Positions 30,990 to 39,897 of a stretch of 64,000 bases of DNA are shown here, in pieces. The position numbers and the translations under genes are program-made. This DNA is from Streptomyces sp. M41(2017) (GTDB lineage: Bacteria; Actinomycetota; Actinomycetes; Streptomycetales; Streptomycetaceae). The notes beneath the pieces are model-generated. The model saw nothing but the letters and a program-made list of their open reading frames with translations, was not told the DNA's origin and did no database searches. Each line of letters opens with the position of its first letter. Position 1 is the stretch's first letter. Location: the NCBI RefSeq assembly GCF_002078175.1, contig NZ_MWFK01000001.1, forward strand, positions 2,108,001 to 2,172,000, given 5' to 3'.

Positions 30990-32425
30990 GGTCGGACCAC
31001 CTGGGTCATCTCGGCGTCGGGGCTGGGGGCGGGCGCGGGGGCCGGCCTGCGCGCGGTGTCACTGATGCGGATCAGGATGCCGATGAGTGCCCAGTTGGCG
31101 ATGACGGACGAACCGCCGTATGCGAGGAAGGGCATCGTCATGCCGGTCAGCGGGATGAGGCCCATCACACCGCCGGCGACCACGAAGACCTGGAGCGCGA
31201 AGGCGCCGGAGAGGCCGACGGCGAGGAGCTTGCCGAAGGGGTCGCGGGCGGCGAGGGCCGTGCGGACGCCGCGCTCGACGATCAGGCCGTAGAGAACCAG
31301 GATCGCCATGATGCCGGCGAGGCCCATCTCCTCGCCGAACGTGGCGAGGATGAAGTCGGAGTTGGCGGCGAACCGGATCAGCTCGGAGTGGCCCTGGCCG
31401 AGGCCGGTGCCGAGGGTGCCGCCGGAGCCGAACGCCCACAGGGCCTGCATGGCCTGCTCGGAGTGGACTCCGGGCGCGCCCGACTGGCTGAGCTTGTACT
31501 CGCCCATGGGGTTGAGCCATGCCTGGACACGCTGCTGGACGTGCGGTTCGAAGGTCGCCACGCCGACCGCGCCCGCCGCGGACATCAGCAGACCGAAGAC
31601 GATCCAGCTGGTCCGCTCGGTGGCGACGTACAGCATGATGATGAACATTCCGAAGAACAGCAGCGAGGTACCGAGGTCGGTCTCGAACACCAGGATGAGG
31701 ATCGAGATGAACCAGACGACCAGGATCGGGCCCAGGTCGCGGCCGCGCGGCAGGTAGAGGCCCATGAAGCGGCGGCTGGCCAGGGCGAGCGCGTCGCGCT
31801 TCACCATCAGGTAGCCGGCGAAGAAGATCGCCAGGACGATCTTCGCGAACTCACCGGGCTGGATGGAGAAGCTGCCGACGTGGATCCAGATCTTGGCGCC
31901 GTAGATGTTGGCGCCGAGGCCGGGGACGAGCGGCAGGAGCAGCAGCACCAAGGCGCCGACCATGGAGATGTAGGTGTAGCGCTGCAGGACGCGGTGGTCC
32001 TTCAGGAACACCAGGACGACCACGAACAGGGCGATGCCCAGCGCGGTGTACATCAGCTGGCGTGGCGCCGCGGTGCCGGCCTGCTTGATCTGCTGGAGCA
32101 GTTTGGACTGGTCGAGGCGCCAGATGACGACGAGACCGAGCCCGTTCAGCAGCGTGGCCACCGGCAGCAGCAGCGGGTCCGCGTACGGAGCGAACTTCCG
32201 TACGACGAGGTGGGCGACGGCCGCGAGCAGGCCGAGACCCAGGCCGTAACTCAGCAGCCCCGCGGGCACCTGGTCGTCGATGGCGAGGCCCACGTTGGCG
32301 TAGGCGAACACCGGAATGACAACGGCGAACACCAGCAAGGCCAGTTCGGTGTTGCGTCGGCTCGGTGCGCCGATCGATCCGATCGTGGACGTGTGGTGCG
32401 TCGGCGTGTTCGTACTGCTGCTCAT
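30986..32425 (-). CDS. rodA: SEDS peptidoglycan glycosyltransferase (RodA/FtsW family)
   Basis: Polymerises lipid II into glycan strands with a cognate class B PBP. 479 residues with about ten to twelve membrane helices. Conserved SEDS features are visible: the extracellular Asp region in VFETDLGTSLLFFGM and the C-terminal NSDFILATFGEEMGLAG and LAYGGSSVIANWALIG. The N-terminus is a short Thr/Ser-rich tail. It overlaps pbpA by 4 bases. Streptomyces have several SEDS proteins; position with pbpA/pknB identifies this as the mycobacterial RodA counterpart. Confidence 0.94.
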   Translation of the reverse strand: MSSSTNTPTHHTSTIGSIGAPSRRNTELALLVFAVVIPVFAYANVGLAIDDQVPAGLLSYGLGLGLLAAVAHLVVRKFAPYADPLLLPVATLLNGLGLVVIWRLDQSKLLQQIKQAGTAAPRQLMYTALGIALFVVVLVFLKDHRVLQRYTYISMVGALVLLLLPLVPGLGANIYGAKIWIHVGSFSIQPGEFAKIVLAIFFAGYLMVKRDALALASRRFMGLYLPRGRDLGPILVVWFISILILVFETDLGTSLLFFGMFIIMLYVATERTSWIVFGLLMSAAGAVGVATFEPHVQQRVQAWLNPMGEYKLSQSGAPGVHSEQAMQALWAFGSGGTLGTGLGQGHSELIRFAANSDFILATFGEEMGLAGIMAILVLYGLIVERGVRTALAARDPFGKLLAVGLSGAFALQVFVVAGGVMGLIPLTGMTMPFLAYGGSSVIANWALIGILIRISDTARRPAPAPAPSPDAEMTQVVRP

Positions 32426-32451
32426 CGTGTGACAGGGCCCCTCACGGCTTC

Positions 32452-33978
32452 TTACTGCTTACCGCACAGCGAGACCAGCTTCTGCTCCTCGTCGGAGAGG
32501 CTGGGGCCGGGTGTGGGAGTGGGTGCGGTCGTGGACTGGGATGACGAAGGTGTCGGGCTCGGGCTGGACGTGGCCTTGGACGTCAGGGAGGTCTTTGTGG
32601 TTCCCGTGGTCCCACCGGCCTTGCCCTCACCGGTCTTCGCGTTGTTCTCGCTCTCGGCCGCGCGGCGCTGCGCGTCCTTCTTGCATGCGGAGGCCTGGAC
32701 GGAGAGCTCGTCGACCTTCGACCTGGCGTCGCCGAGGCCGCCTTCGGCGATGGTCTCCTTGACCTGCTTCTGCTGGTACGGCGGCAGGTACTTGAGTTCG
32801 ATCTCGGGGTGATCCTTCTCCACCTTCGAGAGCGAGACCCAGGCGAGGTCCTGGCTGATGCCGCGGTACAGGGCCACGTGCTCGCCCTTGGTGCCGACGT
32901 AGTACTGCGTCTGCGTCCAGCGGTAACCGCCGTACAGACCACCGCCGATGACGGCGAGCGCCAGGACGGTGTAGAAGGATCTCTTCAGCCACCTGCGGCC
33001 CTTGCGCGGCTTGACGAAGTCCTCGTCCGAGTAGTCGCCGAAGCCGGCCGTGGAGACGTAGCCGGTGGTGTCGCCGCTGCCGGGCGGGCCGAACTCGCCG
33101 CCGCCGCCCTGTCCGGGGACCTGCCGGCCGAGGCTGGAGGCCCGTCCCGCGGGCGTCTGCATCGCGCCGTTGTCCTGGAGCTGCAGCTGGTTCTCGGCGA
33201 CGGCGCCGACCACGACCGGGGTGTCGGAGAGCTGGGCGGCGAGGGTGTCGCCGGAGTCGATGTCGAGGACGTCGGCCACGATGACGGTGATGTTGTCCGG
33301 GCCGCCGCCGCGCAGCGCGAGTTGGATGAGCTCCTGGACGGTCTCCTGCGGGCCCTGGTAGCTGGCGAGGGTCTCCTCCATCGTCTGGTGGGAGACGACG
33401 CCGCTGAGGCCGTCGGAGCAGATCAAGTAGCGGTCGCCGGCGCGGACTTCGCGGATGGAGAGGTCCGGTTCGACGTGGTCGCCGCTGCCCAGCGCGCGCA
33501 TCAGCAGGGAGCGCTGCGGGTGGGTGGTGGCCTCTTCCTCGGTGATGCGTCCCTCGTCGACGAGGCGCTGCACCCAGGTGTGGTCCTGCGTGATCTGCGT
33601 GAGCACACCGTCGCGCAGCAGGTAGGCGCGGGAGTCGCCGACGTGGACGAGACCGAGGCGCTGGCCCGTCCACAGCAGGGCGGTGAGCGTGGTGCCCATG
33701 CCCTCCAGCTGCGGGTCCTCCTCGACCATCAGCCGGAGCTGGTCGTTGGCGCGCTGCACGGCGGTGCCGAGCGAGGTGAGGATGTCGGAGCCGGGCACGT
33801 CGTCGTCGAGCGCGACGATGGTGGAGATCACCTCGGAGCTGGCGACCTCACCGGCGGCCTGGCCGCCCATCCCGTCGGCGATCGCGAGCAGCCGGGGACC
33901 GGCGTAGCCGGAGTCCTCGTTGCCCTCGCGGATCATGCCTTTGTGCGATCCGGCGGCGAAGCGCAGTGACAGACTCAT
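32452..33978 (-). CDS. stp: PP2C-family serine/threonine phosphatase Stp (PstP)
   Basis: 508 residues from the ATG at 33978, which has GAGGTG 4 bases upstream; an upstream ATG at 34008 is also used in some annotations. The PP2C domain (about 1-240) shows SHKGMIREGNEDSG, AIADGMGGQAAGE, VGDSRAYLLRDG, DGLSGV and GGGPDNITVIV, with the metal-binding aspartates in place. A membrane helix (SFYTVLALAVIGGGLYGGY) follows, then an extracellular region with two cysteines and a long Ser/Thr/Pro tail. It dephosphorylates PknB and its substrates. Confidence 0.95.
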   Translation of the reverse strand: MSLSLRFAAGSHKGMIREGNEDSGYAGPRLLAIADGMGGQAAGEVASSEVISTIVALDDDVPGSDILTSLGTAVQRANDQLRLMVEEDPQLEGMGTTLTALLWTGQRLGLVHVGDSRAYLLRDGVLTQITQDHTWVQRLVDEGRITEEEATTHPQRSLLMRALGSGDHVEPDLSIREVRAGDRYLICSDGLSGVVSHQTMEETLASYQGPQETVQELIQLALRGGGPDNITVIVADVLDIDSGDTLAAQLSDTPVVVGAVAENQLQLQDNGAMQTPAGRASSLGRQVPGQGGGGEFGPPGSGDTTGYVSTAGFGDYSDEDFVKPRKGRRWLKRSFYTVLALAVIGGGLYGGYRWTQTQYYVGTKGEHVALYRGISQDLAWVSLSKVEKDHPEIELKYLPPYQQKQVKETIAEGGLGDARSKVDELSVQASACKKDAQRRAAESENNAKTGEGKAGGTTGTTKTSLTSKATSSPSPTPSSSQSTTAPTPTPGPSLSDEEQKLVSLCGKQ

Positions 33979-34106
33979 GCGCACCTCGCCCGTCGGCTCC
34001 GGGTACATCCGCACGGTGCCCACCCTCCGGTCGGGAGCGCGCCGGGATCCACCACGTGGACCGCCGCCGCGTGCTCGCTCCGCTCGCGCTCATTCATGAC
34101 GTGGCA

Positions 34107-34634
34107 CTACTTCCGCAGCTCGATGACTGTCTTGCCGATGCGGATCGGCGCGCCCAGCGGAACGGGCGTGGGGGTCGTCAGTCGGCTCCGGTCGAGATAC
34201 GTGCCGTTCGTGGAGCCGAGATCCTCGACGATCCACTGGCCGTCCCGGTCCGGGTAGATCCTGGCATGCCGGCTCGACGCGTAGTCGTCGTCCAGCACGA
34301 TGGTGCTGTCGTGGGCACGTCCCAGGGTGATGGTCTGCCCCTGGAGGGCGACGGTCGTGCCCGTGAGGGTGCCCTCCGAGACGACCAGCTTGGACGGGGC
34401 GCCACGGCGCTGCCGGCCGCCGCCGCTGCTGGGCGGTTGCTGCTGTTGGCGCTGTTGCGGAGGCGCGGCCTGTCGCGCGGCCTGCTGAGGCCGTTGGGCC
34501 TCCCGGCGCGAGCCGCGCTGCGTGACGCGCGTTCCGAACAGGTCGCTGCGGATGACCTGCACGGCCACGATCACGAACAGCCACAGTACGGCCAGGAAAC
34601 CCAGCCGCATGACCGTGAGGGTCAGCTCTGACAT
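34107..34634 (-). CDS. fhaB: FHA-domain protein FhaB (FipA-like)
   Basis: 175 residues from the ATG at 34634. One N-terminal membrane helix (LGFLAVLWLFVIVAVQVI), a Gln/Arg/Pro-rich linker (about 40-75), and a C-terminal FHA domain with phospho-Thr-binding residues in ITLGRAHDSTIVLDDDYASS and LGSTNGTYL. Counterpart of mycobacterial FhaB/FipA, a PknB-cluster substrate linked to division. It lies 10 bases after fhaA and ahead of stp on the same strand. Confidence 0.93.
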   Translation of the reverse strand: MSELTLTVMRLGFLAVLWLFVIVAVQVIRSDLFGTRVTQRGSRREAQRPQQAARQAAPPQQRQQQQPPSSGGGRQRRGAPSKLVVSEGTLTGTTVALQGQTITLGRAHDSTIVLDDDYASSRHARIYPDRDGQWIVEDLGSTNGTYLDRSRLTTPTPVPLGAPIRIGKTVIELRK

Positions 34635-34644
34635 TGCCCCCGCT

Positions 34645-35487
34645 TCACCCTTCGGCTTGCCGGTAAATGATGGTGGTGCTGCCCACGACGATCCGCGAGC
34701 CGTCGCGGAGCGTAGCGCGGGTGGTGTGCTGCCCGTCCACCACGATGCCGTTGGTGGACCCGAGATCCTGGATCGTCGGGGGCGTTCCGGTCCGGATCTC
34801 ACAGTGCCGGCGCGATACGCCGGGGTCGTCGATCCGCACGTCGGCTTCGGTGCTGCGGCCGAGCACCAGCGTCGAGCGGGAGATCTGATGGCGTGCGCCG
34901 TTGATCTCCACCCAGTGCCGCATACGGGCACCCGCCGCCGGAGCGGCCGGGGGCCGGGCACCCGAGGGTGCCGCGCCCGGACGGCCGCCGGGCGGCGGCG
35001 CGGACGGCATGGGAGGAGCGGCCGCGGGCGGATAGCCGTAGCCACCCTGGGCGCCGCGGGGTGCCGCCGGGGCGGGGCCGGCGGGGGCACGCTCCGGGGA
35101 CTGCTGGTTGGCGGAGGAGGCGAGCGTGCGGCTGCGTACCCGGTAGAGACCGGTGTCGAGGTCGTCCGCCTTCTCCAGGTGGACCTTGATGGGTCCCATG
35201 AAGGTGTAGCGCTGCTGCTTGGCGTAGTCGCGGACCATGCCGGCGAGCTCGTCGCCCAGCTGGCCGGAGTACGGGCTGAGGCGCTCGAAGTCCGGCGTGC
35301 TCAGCTCGACGATGAAGTCGTTGGGGACGACCGTCCTGTCGCGGTTCCAGATCGTGGCGTTGTTGTCGCACTCGCGCTGCAGCGCTCCGGCGATCTCCAC
35401 GGGCTGGACCTCGGACTTGAACACCTTGGCGAAGGTGCCGTTGACCAGACCTTCGAGACGCTGCTCGAACTTCTTCAGGACTCCCAT
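34645..35487 (-). CDS. fhaA: DUF3662 and FHA-domain protein FhaA
   Basis: 280 residues; GGAGGAGG precedes the ATG. The N-terminal DUF3662 domain (about 1-125: MGVLKKFEQRLEGLVNG, VPNDFIVELS) is followed by a Pro/Gly/Ala linker and a C-terminal FHA domain (about 190-280) with LVLGRSTEADVRIDDPGVSR and LGSTNGIVVDG. In mycobacteria FhaA binds the phosphorylated pseudokinase domain of MviN/MurJ and restrains wall synthesis. It is the first gene of the minus-strand cluster; its promoter must lie in 35488-36064. Confidence 0.94.
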   Translation of the reverse strand: MGVLKKFEQRLEGLVNGTFAKVFKSEVQPVEIAGALQRECDNNATIWNRDRTVVPNDFIVELSTPDFERLSPYSGQLGDELAGMVRDYAKQQRYTFMGPIKVHLEKADDLDTGLYRVRSRTLASSANQQSPERAPAGPAPAAPRGAQGGYGYPPAAAPPMPSAPPPGGRPGAAPSGARPPAAPAAGARMRHWVEINGARHQISRSTLVLGRSTEADVRIDDPGVSRRHCEIRTGTPPTIQDLGSTNGIVVDGQHTTRATLRDGSRIVVGSTTIIYRQAEG

Positions 35488-36064
35488 GGGGCACCTCCTC
35501 CTGCGTAGCCGTCCTGGTACAGCTTGCTGTCGTCTACCTGATCCTGCTGGCGTTGCTCGTACTGCTTACTGATCGTATCCACGCGTCGGGAAATCGGCTG
35601 GTTCCCCCTGTCGGCCCGGTCGACAGGTTGTCGACGCCTTCGGAAGTCCCCTCCGCACGTTCCCTGGGAGGGCCCTCTTCGAACTCTTCCCGGCACTACT
35701 CGTGCCATGGATCGTAGAGGCGCCCCGCGACCAGTGTCCCGCACCTGACTGTGCGGCCCGTCCGGCTCCTGGGGAGATGGGCAGGACCGGTACGAGGTTG
35801 ATACGTGACCCGGCTCGGTCTGAGACGCGTGGGGCGGAACGGTGTCCATGTGACGGAGCCGGTCGGCACCGGAGGCAAGGCCGCGAGGGGTACAGGCCGG
35901 GCGCCGCACGGGCACCAGGCCCGGAGCGCCCCACGCCGGGGCGGTGGACCGTGGGTGCCCGGGGCTGGGAAAAGGGATGTGAATCCACCCCTGACAGCGT
36001 GCTAATCTTCTGGATGTCGGCAGGCGCTCGCACCACTCGGTGAGAGACGGACGACACACCCAAT
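35488..36064. other. Spacer between fhaA and tRNA-Leu
   Basis: 577 bases without a convincing gene. It should carry the fhaA-pknB promoter on the minus strand and the tRNA promoter on the plus strand. A TAATCT hexamer at 36003-36008, inside the decamer GCTAATCTTC shared with the tRNA-Ile promoter, is the best -10; no clear -35 goes with it. Confidence 0.45.
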
Positions 36065-36148
36065 GCGCGGGTGGCGGAATAGGCAGACGCGCTGGATTCA
36101 GGTTCCAGTGCCCGAAAGGGCGTGGGGGTTCAACTCCCCCCTCGCGCA
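36065..36148 (+). tRNA. tRNA-Leu (anticodon CAG)
   Basis: An 84-base class II tRNA with a long variable arm (TGCCCGAAAGGGCG). Acceptor GCGCGGG pairs with CTCGCGC (one G-T); the anticodon stem is CTGGA/TCCAG with CAG at 36099-36101; the T arm is GGGGGTTCAACTCCCCC; discriminator A is at 36148. Confidence 0.96.
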
Positions 36149-36154
36149 CAGCTG

Positions 36155-36188
36155 AAAGCCCCGCAGGTCTTCGGACCTGCGGGGCTTT
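36155..36188 (+). terminator. Terminator of tRNA-Leu
   Basis: A perfect 15-bp stem (36155-36169 and 36174-36188) closed by a TTCG tetraloop and followed by TTG. It is a strong intrinsic terminator. Confidence 0.9.
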
Positions 36189-36593
36189 TGCGTTGTCCGT
36201 GGCCGTGCCTCAGGTGGTTCCGGTTGATGCGCCGGCCGTTCTCCGGTCCGGGGCCGGCCTGGAACCGGCCCGGAGTCCGGCCGATCACCCCCGCGGATCG
36301 CGTGATGGATCGTCACGGCCGCCCTGTCGCGGATCGGTCGCCCGGCCCGGGGTCCCGCCTGGCGGGCCGGGGCGGGCCGAGCTAAGTGTGACGATGCTCT
36401 CAGATGACCAGTGGCGGGGCTCCTGTGTCGTTCACCGGTGAGCCGTTTCCCGCGAAGTCCCGCAAAAAGTGGACGGAGTCACCCGGAAAACGCGACGGGC
36501 CCCGCAGGGTGAGGGATGGGCCCTGCGGGGCCGGGTGACGTCGTCGGCAGGTGGGTCGAGGAGCGCCGGCAATCGGCCGCCCCGGACGCCGGA
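36189..36593. other. Spacer between tRNA-Leu and azoR with terminator
   Basis: About 405 bases. GGCCCCGCAGGG (36498-36509) and CCCTGCGGGGCC (36521-36532) form a 12-bp hairpin 62 bases beyond the azoR stop, which is the likely azoR terminator on the minus strand. Otherwise I see nothing. Confidence 0.5.
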
Positions 36594-37247
36594 TTAGGCG
36601 GCGAGGCGCTGGGCGACGGCCTTCGCCTTGGCGGCCGCGTCCTGGAGGGCCTTGTCGCGGGACGCCTCGAAGAGGGGGACCAGCTCGGACATCGCCGGGT
36701 TGCTCGGCGCCATGGTGAGCTCCGGGACGATGAAGTCGAGGTCCAGTTCGAGCATGTCGCGCAGCACGGCCTCCAGGTAGTTCTGCACGTACTCGAAGCC
36801 CGCGCGCGGGGTGCCCGGCGCGTACGAGCCGCCACGGCTGGCGACCACGGTCACCGGGGTGCCCTTGATCCGCGACTCCTCGGTCATGGCGGTGCGGCCG
36901 ACGAGGACCACGTTGTCGAGCCATGCCTTGAGGGTCGAGGGGATCGAGAAGTTGTACATCGGGGCGCCGATCAGGATCGCGTCCGCGCGCTCCAGCTCCT
37001 CGATGAGCTGCACGCGCGCGGCGAAGGCCTCGGCCTGCTCGGGGCTGTGGGTGTCCGGGGCGGCGAACCCGGCGGTGTGGGCCTCGGCGGTGATGTGCGG
37101 CACGGGCTCGGCGGCGAGGTCGTGGTAGATGACCGTGCCGTCGGGGTGCTGCTCCTGCCAGGCGGTGCGGTAGGCGTCCGTCACGGCGCGCGAGGTGGAG
37201 GCGCTGCCCGGGAAAACGGACGAGTCGATGTGGAGGAGGGTGGCCAT
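36594..37247 (-). CDS. azoR: FMN-dependent NADH-azoreductase / quinone reductase
   Basis: Flavodoxin-fold enzyme reducing quinones and azo compounds with NADH and FMN. 217 residues from the ATG at 37247 (GGAGA upstream). Seen: N-terminal LLHIDSSVFPGSASTSRAVT phosphate loop for FMN, GAPMYNFSIPSTLKAWLDNV (about 95-114), and ASRGGSYAPG. It is transcribed divergently from the HxlR gene at 37515, a common regulator-reductase pairing for quinone or electrophile response. Confidence 0.92.
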   Translation of the reverse strand: MATLLHIDSSVFPGSASTSRAVTDAYRTAWQEQHPDGTVIYHDLAAEPVPHITAEAHTAGFAAPDTHSPEQAEAFAARVQLIEELERADAILIGAPMYNFSIPSTLKAWLDNVVLVGRTAMTEESRIKGTPVTVVASRGGSYAPGTPRAGFEYVQNYLEAVLRDMLELDLDFIVPELTMAPSNPAMSELVPLFEASRDKALQDAAAKAKAVAQRLAA

Positions 37248-37443
37248 GGGGATCTCCAAGAAGAGCGGGGTGAACCGGTGGAGCCCGCCGGCCCGGGGAG
37301 GGCCGTGGGGCGGAGCCCTGGCGGGCTCCTGGTGCCGAGTCCGGTCGACCTGGTGAGGACGGGCCCGGGCAGGGCTTCGGAAACGGATCCAGGGCAGGGC
37401 GACGCACGGACGGCGACGGGACGCCCTGGAGGGCTTCTCATTC

Positions 37444-37474
37444 GTACCTAACTAGAGATAACACAGCTACTTAC
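37444..37474. promoter_or_regulatory. Candidate operator in the azoR-hxlR divergent spacer
   Basis: GTACCTAACT (37444-37453) and AGCTACTTAC (37465-37474) form an imperfect palindrome (7 of 10 positions), within an unusually AT-rich patch for this genome. HxlR-type operators commonly start with GTA and end with TAC. The site is about equidistant from both genes' promoters. Confidence 0.5.
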
Positions 37475-37514
37475 TTTTTTTCATCCCCTTGTGTGGACGC
37501 AGTACTCTGGAGGC

Positions 37515-37886
37515 ATGGCAGAACCGGGAAGCCACGACGCGGGGCCGTGCCAGAAGGTCGACGACGGCATGACCCGCGTCTTCACGCTGCTCGGAAAGCG
37601 CTGGACGGGACTGGTCGTCGCCGTTCTCATGCAACATCCCGTCCACTTCGCCGAGTTGCGCAGAGCGATCCCCGGAATCAGCGAGCGGATGCTCTCCGAC
37701 CGGCTGACCGAACTCGGCGTGGCCGGTCTGGTCGTGCGCGAGGTCAACGAGGGGCCTCCACTGCGGGTTGCGTACCGCCTGACGGAGGCCGGTGCGGCGC
37801 TGGAGCCCGCGCTCAAGGAACTGGGCGCCTGGGCGGAGACGTATCTGCCGGGAAGCGGGCCGTGCCCGGGAGAACTGCGGAAGTAG
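37515..37886 (+). CDS. HxlR-family winged-helix regulator
   Basis: 123 residues from the ATG at 37515 (GGAGG lies very close, so a slightly different start is possible). HxlR features: Cys near the N-terminus in AGPCQKVDDG, then LLGKRWTGLVVAVLM, FAELRRAIPGISERMLSDRL (recognition helix) and the wing AYRLTEAG. HxlR/YodB-type proteins often sense quinones or diamide through that Cys and repress a divergent azoreductase, which matches this arrangement. Confidence 0.88.
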   Translation: MAEPGSHDAGPCQKVDDGMTRVFTLLGKRWTGLVVAVLMQHPVHFAELRRAIPGISERMLSDRLTELGVAGLVVREVNEGPPLRVAYRLTEAGAALEPALKELGAWAETYLPGSGPCPGELRK

Positions 37887-38021
37887 GCCGGGGCGGCCTC
37901 ACCGACGTCTCGCCGGCCGCCTGCGGGCGGTCTGCCGCCGTGGACGCCGACAGCGCCGAGGTGCGCGCCGCCCGCACCGATGACCCGGGGCCGGTGCGGC
38001 CACGTCCGGGTGCCGGCCGAG

Positions 38022-38030
38022 TTGTCCACA
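38022..38030 (+). promoter_or_regulatory. Isolated perfect DnaA box
   Basis: TTGTCCACA, a 9/9 match, lies in the spacer 75 bases upstream of the DUF2252 gene. A single site in 64 kb could be chance, but several others in this window are grouped. Confidence 0.45.
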
Positions 38031-38104
38031 GGGTCTGACGCGTTTTCGCGGCCGGCTGTACGGTCGGCACGAGTGGATGTTCGTGTGCGGGGGAGGCGGT
38101 CTTC

Positions 38105-39736
38105 ATGGCCGAGGTCGGTTCAGCGGGGGCGGGGCAGCAGGCGGTCGAGGCCGTGCCGGACGGGCGGTCCGAGGTCGTCCGGGCCGCGGGGTCCGATCGG
38201 CGGGAGGGCGGTGGCCGGGCCGAGCACCCCGTCTCCGGCATGGAGCCGGGGGAGCACGCGGCGCGGCCGGACGCACCGTCCACGACCGGGACCGCGCCGC
38301 TGCCCAGGGTGGTGTCCCTGGCCGAGCGCCGATCGGCGGCGGAGGGCTTCGGGCGCCGGGGATTCGGCGTTCCGGGCTTCGCCGCCTGGCCGGTGCAGGG
38401 GTCGCCCAAGGCGGAGGGGAAGGCCCTGCGCGGGCGGGTGCCGCACGCCGCGCACGCCGAGCTGACGTCGGACGCCGACCGGCCCGACGCCGTGTCCGCG
38501 GTCGAGGAGTCCAACCGCGGCAGGCTCTCCGACCTCACCCCGATCCGGGTCGGCAGGATGGCCGCCACCCCCTTCGCCTTCTTGCGCGGTTCCGCCGGCC
38601 TCATGGCCCACGACCTCGCCCGCACCCCCATGACCGGCATCAACGCCCAGATCTGCGGCGACGCCCACGCGGCGAACTTCGGCCTGTACGGCGACGCCCG
38701 CGGCGGCCTCGTCATCGATCTGAACGACTTCGACGAGACGGTGCACGGCCCCTGGGAGTGGGACCTCAAACGGCTCGCGACCTCCCTCGTGCTGGCCGGA
38801 CGGGAGGCGGGGGCGGACGAGGACACCTGCCGTGCCGCCGCGTACGACGCCGTGGGCGCCTACCGCCGCACCATGCGCCTGCTGGCCAAGCTGCCGGTGC
38901 TGAACGCCTGGAACGCCATCGCCGACGAGGAACTCGTCTCCCACGCCGATGCCCACGATCTGCTCGGCACCCTGGAGCGGGTCTCCGAGAAGGCGCGGGC
39001 CAACACCAGCGGGCGGTTCGCGGCCCGGTCGACCGAGGCGGTGGACGGGGGCGGGCGCAGGTTCGTCGACGCCCCGCCCGTGCTGCGCCGGGTGCCCGAC
39101 GCGGAGGCGGCGGCGGTCGCCGCGTCGCTGGAGCACTATCTGTCGACGCTGTCGGAGGACCGTCTCCCCCTGCTCGCGCGCTACGCCGTGCACGACGTCG
39201 CCTTCCGCGTCGTCGGCACGGGCAGCGTCGGCACCCGCTCGTACGTCGTGCTGCTCCTCGACCACCGGGGCGAGGCGCTCGTCCTCCAGGTGAAGGAGGC
39301 CCGCGCCTCGGCCCTGCTGCCCCATCTGGCGACGGCCGGGCACCGGATACCCGAGGTGGCGCACGAGGGCCGCCGGGTCGTCCTCGGCCAGAAGCGGATG
39401 CAGGTGGTCAGCGACAACCTGCTCGGCTGGACCTCGGTCGACGGGCTTCCCTTCCAGGTGCGCCAGTTCCGCAACCGCAAGGGCAGCGTCGACCCCGCCG
39501 CTCTCGCGGCGGACCAGATGGACGACTACGGCCGCATGACCGGTGCGCTGCTGGCCCGCGCCCACAGTCACAGCGTCGATCCGCGTCTCGTCTCCGGCTA
39601 CTGCGGAAAGAAGGAGGCACTGGACGAGGCCGTCGCCTCCTTCGCCGTCGCCTACGCGGACCGCACCGAGGCGGACCACGCGGCTCTGGTGGAGGCGGTC
39701 AGGACCGGTCGGATCGCCTCCGAGCCGGGAGTCTGA
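38105..39736 (+). CDS. DUF2252 family protein
   Basis: 543 residues. The first 80 are disordered. The DUF2252 core (about 90-530) includes RVGRMAATPFAFLRGSAGLM, INAQICGDAHAANFGLYGD, VIDLNDFDETVHGPWEWDLK and the late QLRQFRNRKG-like strand. The GDAHAANFG and DLNDFDE motifs resemble the catalytic and metal-binding loops of aminoglycoside-phosphotransferase/kinase-like folds, so a phosphotransferase activity is plausible but unproved. It is a single gene and no neighbour suggests a substrate. Confidence 0.83.
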   Translation: MAEVGSAGAGQQAVEAVPDGRSEVVRAAGSDRREGGGRAEHPVSGMEPGEHAARPDAPSTTGTAPLPRVVSLAERRSAAEGFGRRGFGVPGFAAWPVQGSPKAEGKALRGRVPHAAHAELTSDADRPDAVSAVEESNRGRLSDLTPIRVGRMAATPFAFLRGSAGLMAHDLARTPMTGINAQICGDAHAANFGLYGDARGGLVIDLNDFDETVHGPWEWDLKRLATSLVLAGREAGADEDTCRAAAYDAVGAYRRTMRLLAKLPVLNAWNAIADEELVSHADAHDLLGTLERVSEKARANTSGRFAARSTEAVDGGGRRFVDAPPVLRRVPDAEAAAVAASLEHYLSTLSEDRLPLLARYAVHDVAFRVVGTGSVGTRSYVVLLLDHRGEALVLQVKEARASALLPHLATAGHRIPEVAHEGRRVVLGQKRMQVVSDNLLGWTSVDGLPFQVRQFRNRKGSVDPAALAADQMDDYGRMTGALLARAHSHSVDPRLVSGYCGKKEALDEAVASFAVAYADRTEADHAALVEAVRTGRIASEPGV

Positions 39737-39897
39737 CCCCGCCGCCCCCGTCGCCGCCCCGTCGGCGGTCCCGGTGACGGTGAAGCCGTCGGGACGATCG
39801 GGGCGGTTGGGGTCTTCGGGGCCGTTGTGGCCGGTCAGGTGGGTGGAGAGGCGGGGAAGACCGTGAGCCGCGGGGGAGCGTGGCCTACGCTGGTCGG

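Noticed and set aside
34048..34066. CACGTG near the stp-fhaB spacer as a parS site
   Set aside because: Only the 6-base core matches; flanks ACC and GAC are unrelated to parS.
37511..37517. GGAGG at 37509-37513 as the ribosome-binding site for the HxlR ATG
   Set aside because: It is only one base from the ATG; the start was kept because of protein alignment to the family, and the exact start remains open.
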